Shown: positions 8,814 through 17,750 of the stretch, in pieces
Layout of the letters: the number at the start of each line of letters is the position of its first letter
Position numbering within the stretch: position 1 is the first letter of the stretch
DNA from: CAVUPF01 sp963803755
GTDB lineage: Bacteria; Actinomycetota; Thermoleophilia; Solirubrobacterales; 70-9
DNA: 64,000 nucleotides
Reading direction: 5' to 3'
NCBI GenBank assembly: GCA_963803755.1
Contig: CAWDNP010000010.1
Coordinates: 62,001-126,000, forward strand
Position numbers and translations under genes: made by a program
Notes under the pieces: generated by a model
The model's database searches: none
What the model was told of the DNA's origin: nothing
What the model saw: only the letters and a program-made list of their open reading frames with translations

Positions 8814-10234
8814 TCAGGGGCCGCAGACCATCGGCATCCACGGCTGCCCGGCGGCGAGCCCGGCAAGGGAAGCGAGGGCTTCGATCCCGTTCTTGCGGGC
8901 AGTCGAGATGTAGCCGCGCACGGCGAGGAAGCGCGCGGCGCCCTCGGCGGTCCGAAACGAGCCGGAGATCTTCTCCTGCAGCTTGACCATCCGGATGTCC
9001 TGCTCGGCCCGGTTGTTGGTGAACGGGACGCGGAAGTCGTGTGCGAAGCGCAGAACCTCGACCCGGTCGCGCTGCAGCCGCAAGAGCAGGTTGTGGGCCT
9101 TGGTCTTCTTGCCCCCGAGCGGTGGATGCTCGGCGCGCCCGGAGGCGATGATGCGCGCGTAGTCGGCCTCGAGCTTCCGGAGCGTCCCCGGATCGAGGTT
9201 CCCCTCGCCGCTCTCGCGGGCGGCACCGACTCGCTCGTTGGCGTTCAAGAGCAGGCGGCCCATCGCCTCTGACCAGCCGTAACCGGCCTCGGTCGCAGCT
9301 TGGAGCTCGCGCAGATGGTGGCCGTTGCAGAGGGCGTGATCGCAGCCTTCGTAGTTGCGGTAGGGCGCCCAGCCGTCATGCACGGCGACGCCCTCGTAGT
9401 CCGGTAGGACCGCGGCGTCGTCGATCGCCTCGCCCCCGCGGCGGCGGTGGGCGATATAGCGGGTGAGGGTGTCGGTCGACTGGCTGTGTACCCAGCCGAG
9501 CCGCTCGGCGATCCGCGCGCCGGTCTCGTCGAAGTGGACGACCGGCGCCCCGAGGAGCAGCTCGCGCAACCGCTCGTCGAAGTCGCCCAGCCCCGCGGCG
9601 GCGGCCTCGACCCAGCTCTGAAGCGTGCCGGTCGAGACGCCCGCGCCGGCGAGGTCACGGAGCGCCTGCGCGGCGCGCTCGTAGGGGAGGTGCTGGTAGA
9701 CGACGAGATAGACGCCGAGCGCCCGCATCCGGGGGCCGTACTGGGTCGGCGCCCCGATGCCGTCGGGGAACTCCCCGGCGGTGATCCGCCCGCAGCCGCA
9801 GCGCCGCCGCTCGGCGACGTGCTCGATCACCCGCAGGAGCTTGCCCTCGGGCAGGTCGAAGACCTGGCGCGACTCGCCTCCCGCGAGCTGCTCTGCGTCG
9901 GCGAGCGGACCTTCACAGCCAGAGCAGCACACGGGCTCGTGACCGATCCGCTCGTCGGGGTCCGCCACCGCCTCAAGCCGCGAACCCTCGTGACTTCCTG
10001 GCCGCCCTGCTTGCGGCCCGACGGTCGCCTCAGGCTGCGCTTCATCGGCGCCGGCTTGGCGTAGCCGTCGGAGGAGGGCGGCTTGGAGGAGTTTCGGGAG
10101 TTCTGCCCGAGTCGTGCCTTGAGCTCTGCGATCTCGGCATCCTGCCTGTCGATCCTGGCCTCCAGCCGGGCGATCACCGCGGCGACCGCGTCCGCCCCCT
10201 CGCTGACCAGCGCCTCGATCTCGGCCTGCTTCAC
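8814..10234 (-). CDS. IS66-family transposase (TnpC-like), frameshifted
   Basis: DDE transposase of about 470 residues. The N-terminal leucine-zipper-like helix (IARLEARIDRQDAEIAELKARL) and the LGQNSRNSSKPPSSDG motif are in one frame from GTG 10234. The rest, with the zinc-binding block CSGCEGP...RRRCGCG, first catalytic Asp in VVHFDETGARI, VHDGWAPY, the CNGHHLREL block and final Glu in TNNRAEQDIRMVK, is in another frame. The switch is near 9989: GRKQGGQE continues naturally as HEGSRLEAV if one base is restored. IS66 TnpC is not known to need frameshifting, so this is either an inactivating mutation or a sequencing error. Confidence 0.88.
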
Positions 10235-10330
10235 GCACGACAGATTCCCTGCAAACCGCCGATTCCTCGTTTATGTCAACCGTGCCGCCCCCACTTCACA
10301 TCACCGGGAGGCTGGGACCTGAACAGTTAC

Positions 10331-10338
10331 GCCTGGCC
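10331..10338. repeat. target-site duplication, right copy
   Basis: GCCTGGCC directly follows the IS66 right end and exactly matches 7982-7989. Confidence 0.9.
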
Positions 10339-10486
10339 TAGGCTCGGATGCGGGACGCAAACGGGGCGCAAGGTCCCGAAAAGGCCAATGTTTAGCGAAG
10401 CTTTAGCCGATCGCCCCAATGTTTCGCAATTCCGCAGGCGGGCGACCGCGACTTTCGGCCGTGCTCGGGGTCAGAGGAAGGATCGA

Positions 10487-11581
10487 ATGCGCAGGTCCCT
10501 GCTCCTTTTCGCAGCCATGGTGGTGCTGGTTTTGCCGCCAGCCATGGCCGGGGCGAACCTGCCCCCCGGATTCATCGGGATCTCCCCCCAGAGCCCCCTG
10601 ACCGGCACCGACGTCGAGCTGATGCAGGAGGCCGGCATACGCAGCATCCGCCTGTCCCTCCCTTGGAGCGCGGTCCAGCCGCAGAACCCCTCGGTGTCAA
10701 AGCCCGAGTGGTCGGGCTTTGACCGTGAAGTCGCGATGGCGGCAGAACACGGGCTCAGAGTCCTGCCCTTCCTCTGGGGAACCCCTGCGTGGGCGGCGCC
10801 TTACCCCAAACAGGAACCGGTCGAAACCGCCTGGCAGCGCTGGGGGTGGGCCTCGTTTTTGCGCGCCGCGGTGGCGCGCTACGGCCCCGAAGGCTCCTTC
10901 TGGGCCGAAAACCCAGAACTTCCGTTCTTGCCGATCCGCCGCTGGGAGATCTGGAACGAGGAGAACCTGGTCAACTTCTCCTATCACCCCGACCCGGCCC
11001 GCTACGCGAGGCTTATCCGGCTCTCCGGGCGGGTCCTGCACGAAGCCGATCCCGGCTCTGAGGCGATCGTCGGCGGCCTCTTCGGGGACCCGCTTCAGAC
11101 CCCGCCCAACGTCAAGTCCACCACCTTCCTCTCACGGCTCTACCGCAATCCCGGCTTAAGGCGCTACTTCAACGGGGTCGCGCTTCACCCCTACGTCGCC
11201 TCCGCCGCTGAAATGCGCGGCGAGATCAAGGACCTGCGCGCCATCATGGCGGCCCACCAGGCCAGCTCCACACCCCTCTACATCACCGAGCTGGGCTGGG
11301 GCTCCGCCGAAGGGCCATCGCGCTGGGAGGTGGGCCCCTACGGCCAGGCCGAAGAGCTTGACCAGGCCTTCTCGATCCTCTCGGCCAACCGGGTGAGATG
11401 GCGGATCGGCGGGGTCTGGTGGTTCTCCTGGACCGACAATGCGGGGACCTGCCCGGTCTTTTGCACCACGGCCGGGCTGTTGAGCGCCCGCCGCGAAGCG
11501 AAGCCCGCCTGGTATGCATTCAACGCCTGGACTGACGGGGACCCCGAAACCGTCCCCCTGGCGCAGTTCCCCGCTCGCTAG
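10487..11581 (+). CDS. secreted glycoside hydrolase, clan GH-A type
   Basis: A 364-residue exported enzyme. A signal peptide (LLLFAAMVVLVLPPAMAGA) is followed by a TIM-barrel glycosidase sequence. The likely acid/base glutamate is in RRWEIWNEENL (about residue 160) and the likely nucleophile in YITELGWGS (about residue 267), the usual clan GH-A arrangement. The overall pattern resembles GH39/GH5-like enzymes annotated as beta-xylosidase-like in soil actinobacteria; substrate is not predictable. ATG 10487 has a GAGGAAGGA ribosome site. The gene begins about 150 bases beyond the IS66 right end, so the insertion may lie close to its promoter. Confidence 0.8.
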   Translation: MRRSLLLFAAMVVLVLPPAMAGANLPPGFIGISPQSPLTGTDVELMQEAGIRSIRLSLPWSAVQPQNPSVSKPEWSGFDREVAMAAEHGLRVLPFLWGTPAWAAPYPKQEPVETAWQRWGWASFLRAAVARYGPEGSFWAENPELPFLPIRRWEIWNEENLVNFSYHPDPARYARLIRLSGRVLHEADPGSEAIVGGLFGDPLQTPPNVKSTTFLSRLYRNPGLRRYFNGVALHPYVASAAEMRGEIKDLRAIMAAHQASSTPLYITELGWGSAEGPSRWEVGPYGQAEELDQAFSILSANRVRWRIGGVWWFSWTDNAGTCPVFCTTAGLLSARREAKPAWYAFNAWTDGDPETVPLAQFPAR

Positions 11582-11622
11582 GCTGCGGTCAACTTTCGCA
11601 TTCGACCAGGAGGAGACGCCAG

Positions 11623-12222
11623 ATGGCTTTCTCGGTTCCCGACCTTCCCTACCCCTACGACGCGCTTGAGCCCCACATCGACGAGGCGACGATGCGCGTC
11701 CACCACGACAAGCACCACCAGGCCTACGTCGACAAAGCGAACGCCGCGTTGGAGGGGACCGAGTGGGCCGACCGCGACGTCGAGGACGTGCTGCGCAACC
11801 TCTCCAGCCTGCCCGGCGACAAGCAGGGGCCGGTCCGAAACAACGGCGGCGGCCACTACAACCACTCGCTGTTCTGGCAGATGCTCAGCCCCGATGGCGG
11901 CGGTGAGCCCGGCGGTTCGCTCGCCTCAGAGATTGCCGATACCTTCGGTTCCTTCGATTCCTTCAAGGAAGAGTTCAAAAACGCCGGCATCGCCCGCTTC
12001 GGCTCCGGCTGGGCCTGGCTGGTGAAGGATTCCTCCGGCCTCGCCGTCGTCTCAACCCCCAACCAGGACTCCCCGGTCTCCGACGGCAGCGTCCCGCTGC
12101 TGGGCTGCGATGTCTGGGAGCACGCCTACTACCTCAAATACCAAAACCGGCGCCCCGATTACATCGATGCCTTCTGGAACGTCGTCAACTGGAGCTATGT
12201 AGCGGAGCGGCTCGCCGAGTAG
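11623..12222 (+). CDS. sodA: superoxide dismutase (Mn/Fe type)
   Basis: A 199-residue enzyme that converts superoxide to oxygen and peroxide. Metal ligands appear at His27 (RVHHDKHHQAY), His81 (GHYNHSLFW), Asp163 and His167 (GCDVWEHAYY). The GGGHYNHS block and NQDSP are more usual in manganese enzymes, though metal choice cannot be settled from sequence. A strong AGGAGGAG ribosome site precedes ATG 11623. There is no signal peptide, so it acts in the cytoplasm. The 3' end overlaps the convergent GMC oxidoreductase gene by 38 bases. Confidence 0.95.
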   Translation: MAFSVPDLPYPYDALEPHIDEATMRVHHDKHHQAYVDKANAALEGTEWADRDVEDVLRNLSSLPGDKQGPVRNNGGGHYNHSLFWQMLSPDGGGEPGGSLASEIADTFGSFDSFKEEFKNAGIARFGSGWAWLVKDSSGLAVVSTPNQDSPVSDGSVPLLGCDVWEHAYYLKYQNRRPDYIDAFWNVVNWSYVAERLAE

Positions 12223-13816
12223 CGGAGCGGTTCGTGGCTGCCGGAATGTGGCTCATCGCGTGCTCCGCGAGGGCAGTGATCGTAAGGCTGGGATTGACGC
12301 CGACGTTCGCCGGGACCGCCGCGCCGTCGCAGACCAGCAGGTTCTCGTAACCGAAGACGCGCTGGTGGGCGTCGATAACGCCGTCCTCGGGGCCGTGGCC
12401 GATCACCGCCCCCCCGAGGATGTGCGCCGTCGACGGGACGTTCATTGTCGCCTCCATCAGCGAGCTCTGGGCGATGCCGCCGGTGCGCTTCGCCAGCCAC
12501 TCGGCTGCTTCGTTGGCGACCGGGATGAAGGTCGGGTTCGGCCGCTCGGGGTCCTGTTCGGTTTGGAGCCGCACGTCCCCGGAGCGCTTCAGCTTCGGCC
12601 GCAGCGCGATCGCATTGTCGAGCGTCTGCATGACGAGCACGATGATCGTGCGACGCGACCAGCCGCGCGGCCAGAGCACCTTCGCGAATCTCACCGGGTG
12701 GCGCACGATCTGCGCCAGCAGCTTCAACGGCCGGGTCACGCGAGTGCCGTCGCCGACCATCAGTGTGTAGAGGGCGCTTATCGAGTCTCCCGCCTCGCCA
12801 TAGGTGACGGTCTCGATGTGGGTGTAGGGGTCGGGGTAGATGCTGGAGGTGATCGCGACGCGCTTCGTCAGGTCCTCCGGGTAGTCCTCTGGGACGGTGA
12901 CGGCGAGGATCGTCTCGCTGTTGGTGCGTACCAGCTCGCCAAGTCGCGGCGAGACCCGCGGCAGGGAGCCGCCGAGCCGGCAGCGCTGGAGCAGCTTGTT
13001 CGTGCCCAGCGGCCCGGCCGCGACGACGACGCCGCGCGCGGTTATCGTGCGGCGGCCGCGCCCCGGCAGCATCCCGGAGCGCTCGCTGGTGACCGCGTAG
13101 CCCTCGCTGCCGTCGGCCGCGCCCAGCGGGCGGATGTCGGTGACCATGCGGTCCGGTGTCACCTCGACGCCGCGACGCTCGGCTAGCCACAGGTAGTTCT
13201 TGACCAGGGTGTTCTTTGCCCCGTGTGGGCAGCCGACCATGCAGCGCCCGCATTGCATGCAGCCGGTGCGATCTGGCCCCTCGCCGCCGAAGTAGGGGTC
13301 GGGAACGGTCTTTCCCGGCTCGTCGAGGAAGACGCCGACCGGGGTCTTTCGGTACGTGTCGCCCACTCCCAGCTCCTCGCCGAATTCGCGCAACAGCTGA
13401 TCGGCCGGGTCATCGTTGCCGTGGACGACGACGCCGAGCATGCGCTGCGCCTCGGCGAAGTGGGGCGCGAGCGCCGCCTCCCAGTCCTCGAGGTCCTCCC
13501 ACTGCGGGTCTTTGAAAAAGTCCGAGGGCGGCACGTAGAGCGTGTTCGCATAACCGAGGCTGCCGCCCCCGACGCCACAGCCGCTGACCACCACGACGTC
13601 TTTGAAGGTGGTGAGGCGGAAGATCCCGTGCATGCCCACCCGCGGCGCCCAGAAGTAGCGGCGCAGGTCCCAGGTGGAGCTGGGGAAATCCCGGTCGCGG
13701 AAGCGCTTGCCGCACTCCAGCACACCAACCGAGTAGCCCTTCTCGGCGAGCCGCAGCGCCGAGACTGACCCCCCGAACCCCGACCCGACTACGAGCCAGT
13801 CGTAGTCGTGGCTCAA
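12185..13816 (-). CDS. GMC-family FAD oxidoreductase (cholesterol-oxidase-like)
   Basis: A 543-residue flavoprotein. The N-terminal dinucleotide-binding motif VVGSGFGGSVSALRLAE and a C-terminal GMC block (AHILGGAVIGHG, then CDGAAVPANVGVNPSLTI) bracket a middle section with a cysteine cluster, CMQCGRCMVGCPHGAKNT, typical of the ChoD-like branch. Likely substrates are sterols or other hydrophobic alcohols. The chosen TTG start at 13816 overlaps the rubredoxin stop as TTGA, so the two are translated together; this makes rubredoxin a plausible redox partner. No indels were needed across the gene. Confidence 0.85.
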   Translation of the reverse strand: MSHDYDWLVVGSGFGGSVSALRLAEKGYSVGVLECGKRFRDRDFPSSTWDLRRYFWAPRVGMHGIFRLTTFKDVVVVSGCGVGGGSLGYANTLYVPPSDFFKDPQWEDLEDWEAALAPHFAEAQRMLGVVVHGNDDPADQLLREFGEELGVGDTYRKTPVGVFLDEPGKTVPDPYFGGEGPDRTGCMQCGRCMVGCPHGAKNTLVKNYLWLAERRGVEVTPDRMVTDIRPLGAADGSEGYAVTSERSGMLPGRGRRTITARGVVVAAGPLGTNKLLQRCRLGGSLPRVSPRLGELVRTNSETILAVTVPEDYPEDLTKRVAITSSIYPDPYTHIETVTYGEAGDSISALYTLMVGDGTRVTRPLKLLAQIVRHPVRFAKVLWPRGWSRRTIIVLVMQTLDNAIALRPKLKRSGDVRLQTEQDPERPNPTFIPVANEAAEWLAKRTGGIAQSSLMEATMNVPSTAHILGGAVIGHGPEDGVIDAHQRVFGYENLLVCDGAAVPANVGVNPSLTITALAEHAMSHIPAATNRSATRRAAPLHSSS

Positions 13817-14004
13817 GCCTCTCCCGGCTCGAGTGGGCGGAAGTCGCTTGTCCTGGCGCCGCAGACGGGGCAAAACCAGTCCTTGGGGATGTCTTCGAAG
13901 GCCGTTCCGGGCGGGATCCCGCCGTCAGGATCGCCGATAGCCGGGTCGTAGATGAAGCCGCAGCTGTCGCAGATCCACAGCGTTGCTTCCTGGGTCGCGT
14001 TCAT
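13813..14004 (-). CDS. rubredoxin
   Basis: A 63-residue iron protein with the two metal knuckles CDSCG (near residue 12) and CPVCG (near residue 45), and the family core YDPAIGDPDGGIPPGTAFEDIPKDW. It carries single electrons between flavoproteins and oxygenases or hydroxylases. The stop overlaps the start of the GMC oxidoreductase by four bases, an unusual pairing; most actinobacterial rubredoxins sit beside alkane hydroxylases. ATG 14004 gives the compact family length. Confidence 0.95.
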   Translation of the reverse strand: MNATQEATLWICDSCGFIYDPAIGDPDGGIPPGTAFEDIPKDWFCPVCGARTSDFRPLEPGEA

Positions 14005-14019
14005 GCCCAAAGCTTAGCC

Positions 14020-14583
14020 TCACTCTTTGCCGAAGCTGACCGCGACCGGTTCGCGATCGGCTTTATCTTCGATCTCGAAGTACTCGCGCGGCGTGAAGCC
14101 TCCCTGGTTGGCGATGACCGAGCCTGGGAACTGCTGGATGTCGGTGTTGTAGGACTGCACGTTGGAGTTATAGATCCGCCGCGATGCTTGGATTTCGTCC
14201 TCCAGCTCGGAGAGATTGCGGCTCAGCTGCTGGAAGTTTTCGGTCGCCCGCAACTGCGGGTAGTTCTCGGCGACTGCTCGCAGGTCAGTCAGCGCGCCGC
14301 TCAGCTTCTCCTCGGCTTTGGCGGTGTCTCCGACGCCCTGGGCGGACATCGCCTCGGCTCGGGCTTTGGTGATTTTCTCGAAGGTCTGGCTCTCGTGCGC
14401 GGCGTAGCCCTTGACCGACTCGACCAGGTTGGGGACGAGGTCGTGCCGCCTTTTCAGCTGCACGTCGATCCCGCTCCAGGACTCATCGACCCGGTTGCGC
14501 GCGCCGATGATCGAGTTGCGCTTGCCGATGAAAAGGAGAACGCCGATTACGAGAATCGCGACGATGACGATCACAACGATCAT
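14020..14583 (-). CDS. lemA: LemA family protein
   Basis: A 187-residue membrane-anchored protein: an N-terminal membrane helix (MIVVIVIVAILVIGVLLFIG) followed by the LemA helical bundle with the signature RRHDLVPNLVESVKGYAAHE and a C-terminal FPGSVIANQGGF. LemA proteins have no established biochemical role; they sit at the membrane with most of the protein outside or in the cytoplasm depending on the model. It is divergent from the DUF3137-like gene 90 bases away, a pairing seen in other actinobacteria. Confidence 0.9.
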   Translation of the reverse strand: MIVVIVIVAILVIGVLLFIGKRNSIIGARNRVDESWSGIDVQLKRRHDLVPNLVESVKGYAAHESQTFEKITKARAEAMSAQGVGDTAKAEEKLSGALTDLRAVAENYPQLRATENFQQLSRNLSELEDEIQASRRIYNSNVQSYNTDIQQFPGSVIANQGGFTPREYFEIEDKADREPVAVSFGKE

Positions 14584-14673
14584 GTGGGCTCCTGTGGTTT
14601 GGACCTGACCACCGGCCATCCTACGCCGATCGACAGCGTCCAAGCGGGTCCGGGCCCGTAGGATCGCTCCTCG

Positions 14674-15346
14674 ATGGGGGCCAAGCAGGAAGCGGAAGCC
14701 TGGGCCGAAACGGTCCGCAAGTACGGGGAGCGCAATGGGCTCACCTACGAGCCGGTCGGCGGGATCAATCCCAAGGACGGGCCGGTGGCGCTCTGCGTGG
14801 GCGGGACTAACCGTCTCACGGGGCAGCTCGCGGAAGGCTTCTGGGGGTCCTCCTGCGACGCTGATGAAAAGGAGGTCGGTGGCCTCTTCGGCAAGGCTGT
14901 GCTGCCCACCTCGATCCTTGCCAAAGCGCACATGCCGGACCTGGCGAAGGTGGTCCCCGCCTTCAACGTCGAATCGATCAAGGGGGCCGAGGCCCTCACC
15001 CAGCGCTTCGCCCGCAAGGTCGAGTTCGAGTCGATCGATTTCAACAAGCGCTTCCTCGCCACGGTGCCCAGCGAATACGACCCGGTGGCGCTGCGCGAGC
15101 TGTTCGGCCCTGGCTTCCTCGCCTGGACGACGACGATGACCGGGGAGGTCGATTTCGGAATCAACGACAGCCAGCTATGGTTCCTGTGGCGGCTTCGGGG
15201 AGCTGACCGATCAAGAGCTGAAGGCGGCGCTCGCCAACGCCGGCCAACTCTTCAAACGCCTCCAGTCCGAGATGGAAGAGAGCGGTATCCACACCTATCA
15301 GCCCGGTCCCTGGAACGCCGGCCTGGAGTCCTTTCCGGCGGGTTAG
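14674..15346 (+). CDS. DUF3137-like hypothetical protein, frameshifted
   Basis: About 223 residues after correction. The frame from ATG 14674 runs to SQLWFL and then degenerates; shifting one base near 15183-15190 gives CGGFGELTDQELKAAL and a normal C-terminus ending in SFPAG at TAG 15344-15346, which implies one extra base. The central segment (VEFESIDFNKRFLATVPSEYDPVALRELFGP) resembles the C-terminal half of DUF3137-type proteins that accompany LemA. No membrane segment is evident. The corrected stop overlaps the convergent Nudix gene by four bases. Confidence 0.65.
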
Positions 15347-15990
15347 GAGGGGTAGTCGGGGTCGCCGGGCAAGACGACCCTGTGGTCCTCCGGGGTGCCG
15401 ATCACTTTGGGCAGGACCGGCTCGACCTCGCGGTCGCGGTGCGCCTTGAGCGCTTCATCGGCACTGCGGTAGGGGAGCAGTGATTCGAGCTGCTTTACGG
15501 TCGGGAAGGCGAGCGCCAGCTCGCCGGCGGTGTTCGCGTCCAGCGCCGCCCGCGGCTCAAACCAGCCGGCGTCGGTCGTCTCGACCCCGTCGGGCCTCGG
15601 CGGCGTGTGCGCCGGGGCGAGGGCGAGGAAGAACCAGGCGTCAAAGCGCCTCGAGACCACCTCCGGCGTGATCCAGCGCGAGAACAGCACCAGCTCCTCG
15701 TCCTCGGCCAGCTCGATTCCTGCCTCCTCGGCCAGCTCCCGAACCGCACAGGCCCTGTGCCCGGCCTCGCTCTCGCCGTCGGGCGGATCCACCGCTCCGC
15801 CCGGAAACACCCACACGCCGGGCATGAACTTGGCGCTCTCGGTCCGCTTCAGCAGCAACACCTCCAGGGCCCGGCTCCGGTGCTTGGCGCCGCGCCGCAT
15901 CAGCACCACCGAGGCTGCCGGGCGGGGTTTCGAGGGCGCCCCGAAGTTGGGCGTCTCGGCCGCTCCGCGCTCGCGCTCGCGCTCGCTCAC
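15343..15990 (-). CDS. Nudix hydrolase
   Basis: A 215-residue hydrolase that should cleave a nucleoside diphosphate linked to another moiety. The Nudix box is visible as GGAVDPPDGES followed by CAVRELAEEAGI; the REL-EE-GI half is exact while the first half is stretched, as in NUDT19/CoA-type members. Further features are a FPGG strand before the box and an acidic C-terminus. The N-terminus begins MSERERERG because of a GCTCGC repeat in the DNA. The substrate is not identifiable. Confidence 0.85.
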   Translation of the reverse strand: MSERERERGAAETPNFGAPSKPRPAASVVLMRRGAKHRSRALEVLLLKRTESAKFMPGVWVFPGGAVDPPDGESEAGHRACAVRELAEEAGIELAEDEELVLFSRWITPEVVSRRFDAWFFLALAPAHTPPRPDGVETTDAGWFEPRAALDANTAGELALAFPTVKQLESLLPYRSADEALKAHRDREVEPVLPKVIGTPEDHRVVLPGDPDYPS

Positions 15991-16060
15991 CAGCCCACCC
16001 TAGCGGCGGATCGCATCGACCTTTTCATGCGCACGGCTGGAGAGCCGATACAGCTGCCGA

Positions 16061-17180
16061 TCAGCCGAGCGCTCGCTCGCGCTCGCGGCGGACCCAGACG
16101 CAACGTGTGAGCCAGACGATCACGGCGATCAGGGCCAGCGGTGCAAGGATCGCGAGGCCGACGAGGATGACGCCGACTGAGACAGCGAGGATGTGGCGCG
16201 CGTCCCGAAGGGCATTGCCGATACCCCAGCCACCGCTGCCGCCATCGGCTGTGCCCCGCGATTTGCCGGATTCGATCCGCACCGAGACTCGCGAAAAGTT
16301 TGTCCGCCGCTGGAGCGTTGACAGGCTCCCCCTCAGGACTGTGGCTCGTTGCCGGGCCGAGCGCAGATCGGCTTCGACGGCGGCACGCTCGGCGTCGGTC
16401 TTTGCTCCGGCGAGTTGCGTGAGCAGCCCAGCGACCTTGGCGCGGGCGTCCTGAAGTCGTTCGCTGAGGCCGATCGTCCTCGCGGTGACGTCCGCGGTCG
16501 ATTCATGCTGGGAGCGGACCTCGTCAATCTCCGAGAAAGCGGCCAAGGCTTCGCCCAGCTTCGGGCTCGGGATCAGCAGTTCGAACCGGGCGCCGGCTTC
16601 GCCCGCGCCACCGCCGCTGACCGAGGAGTTAAGGACGATGCCGTTGAAGTTGCGGACGGCTTCGAAGACCCGGGTTGCGTCACTCCGCACGTTTGCCGGT
16701 TCGGAGCCGAGGACGATTTGCGCTGCGCGTTCGACCTTGCGGTGCTCGGCCTTAGAGGCATACGGTCCGGAGTGCGCGGAGAACGGGGTAGACGCGGAGG
16801 CGCCGACCTTGGCAGCGCTGGACGCCACGCCTTCGGACACGGAGGAAGGTCTGACCTTCTCGACGGCAGGGCCTGCGACGTGGCCCGGGGCGGTTATCGG
16901 TGTGGACGGAGCCGGCCCGTTCCCCGAGCTGGCGAGGATCGCGGTGGCGACGACGACCGCCACGACCGCGCAGGCCGTCGCCGGCGCCAGAAGCCATCGT
17001 CGCGGCGTCGCGCGGAAGCGGCCGGCGAGGAGGGCGAGGGAGGAGCTGGCGCGCCTCGAACGCCGGAGGAAAGCCGGCGGCTGCGTGGGCATCGAGCTCG
17101 GCCGCGAACTCCTCTCGCGGCGCCGGGCGCAGCGCGCTGAGCGTTGCGGCGAGATCGACGTCGTCTCTATGCAGCTCCAT
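16061..17180 (-). CDS. DUF4349 anti-sigma-like membrane protein, frameshifted
   Basis: Partner of the upstream ECF sigma factor. From ATG 17180 the frame reads MELHRDDVDLAATLSALRP and a cytoplasmic segment to AAGFP, then must change frame near 17065-17075 (one extra base) to continue RRSRRASSSLALLAGRF, a membrane helix (ATACAVVAVVVATAILASS), a DUF4349 ectodomain (FNGIVLNSSVSGGGAG through coiled coil LSERLQDARAKVAGLL to TNFSRVSVRIE) and two C-terminal helices. The start overlaps the sigma gene by 14 bases. The cytoplasmic N-terminus would bind sigma; the outside coiled coil would sense stress. That role is inferred from position. Confidence 0.8.
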
Positions 17181-17706
17181 TACAGGCCTCCCTCAGCTTG
17201 GCGATGGTTCGGTGCAGCTTGGTCCCGGTGTTTGACTCGGTGATGCCGAGCACCCGGGCGATCTCGGCGTTTGAGAGGCCGGCGAAGAACTTCAGCGCGA
17301 CGAGCTCTCGCTCGCGCGGTTTGAGCCCTCCCAAAGCCGCAACGACGGCAAGGCGACGCTCGCTCTCCTCGGCCGTCGCATCGACTGCGGCGCCGTGGAG
17401 GTCGGCCGGCTCGACCGCGAGCTCGGTCTGCCGGCGTCGTCTTCTCAGCTCATCGAGGGCGGCATTGCGGGCGATGCCGAAGAGCCAGGCGCGCGCACTG
17501 CCACGGTGCGGGTCAAAGCGAGACCACTTCCGGTACGCGCGCTCGAAGGCGATGGCGGTGACATCCTCGGCGGCCGCGCGGTCGCGGAGGAACCCGGCGG
17601 CGTAGGCATAGACATCGTCGCGTGCGCCGCGGTAGAGCTGGTCGAAGGCCGCCGCGCCGGACGTGCCCGGCGCCTCCTCCTTGGGTTCGATGAGAGCCTG
17701 GCTCAC
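17167..17706 (-). CDS. ECF RNA polymerase sigma factor
   Basis: A 179-residue sigma-70 family factor of the extracytoplasmic-function group. Region 2 is visible as YAAGFLRDRAAAEDVTAIAFERAYRKW with ARAWLFGIARNAALDELRRRRR, and region 4 as LGGLKPRERELVALKFFAGLSNAEIARVLGITESNTGTKLHRTIAKLREA, which contains the -35 reading helix-turn-helix. GTG 17706 starts the protein; upstream sequence in this frame belongs to the bioA remnant. The downstream overlapping membrane protein is its probable anti-sigma factor. Confidence 0.92.
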   Translation of the reverse strand: MSQALIEPKEEAPGTSGAAAFDQLYRGARDDVYAYAAGFLRDRAAAEDVTAIAFERAYRKWSRFDPHRGSARAWLFGIARNAALDELRRRRRQTELAVEPADLHGAAVDATAEESERRLAVVAALGGLKPRERELVALKFFAGLSNAEIARVLGITESNTGTKLHRTIAKLREACNGAA

Positions 17707-17750
17707 GTCCCTACTACGGGCGGGCCGGGGATCCGTCACACGCCGCGGAC

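Larger units (their letters stand above)
7990..10330 (-). mobile_element. IS66-family insertion sequence with passenger genes
   Basis: A 2341-bp element. Its ends are inverted repeats that begin GTAACTATTCAGGT (left, 7990) and, read inward from the right end, GTAACTGTTCAGGT (13 of 14 bases equal); GTAA termini are the IS66 hallmark. Identical 8-bp duplications (GCCTGGCC) flank it, showing where it inserted and that the copy is fairly recent. It encodes a TnpC-type transposase plus two small proteins on the same strand, and lacks recognisable tnpA and tnpB, as in the short single-transposase IS66 subgroup. The transposase has a one-base frameshift, so this copy may be unable to move by itself. 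Confidence 0.93.
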
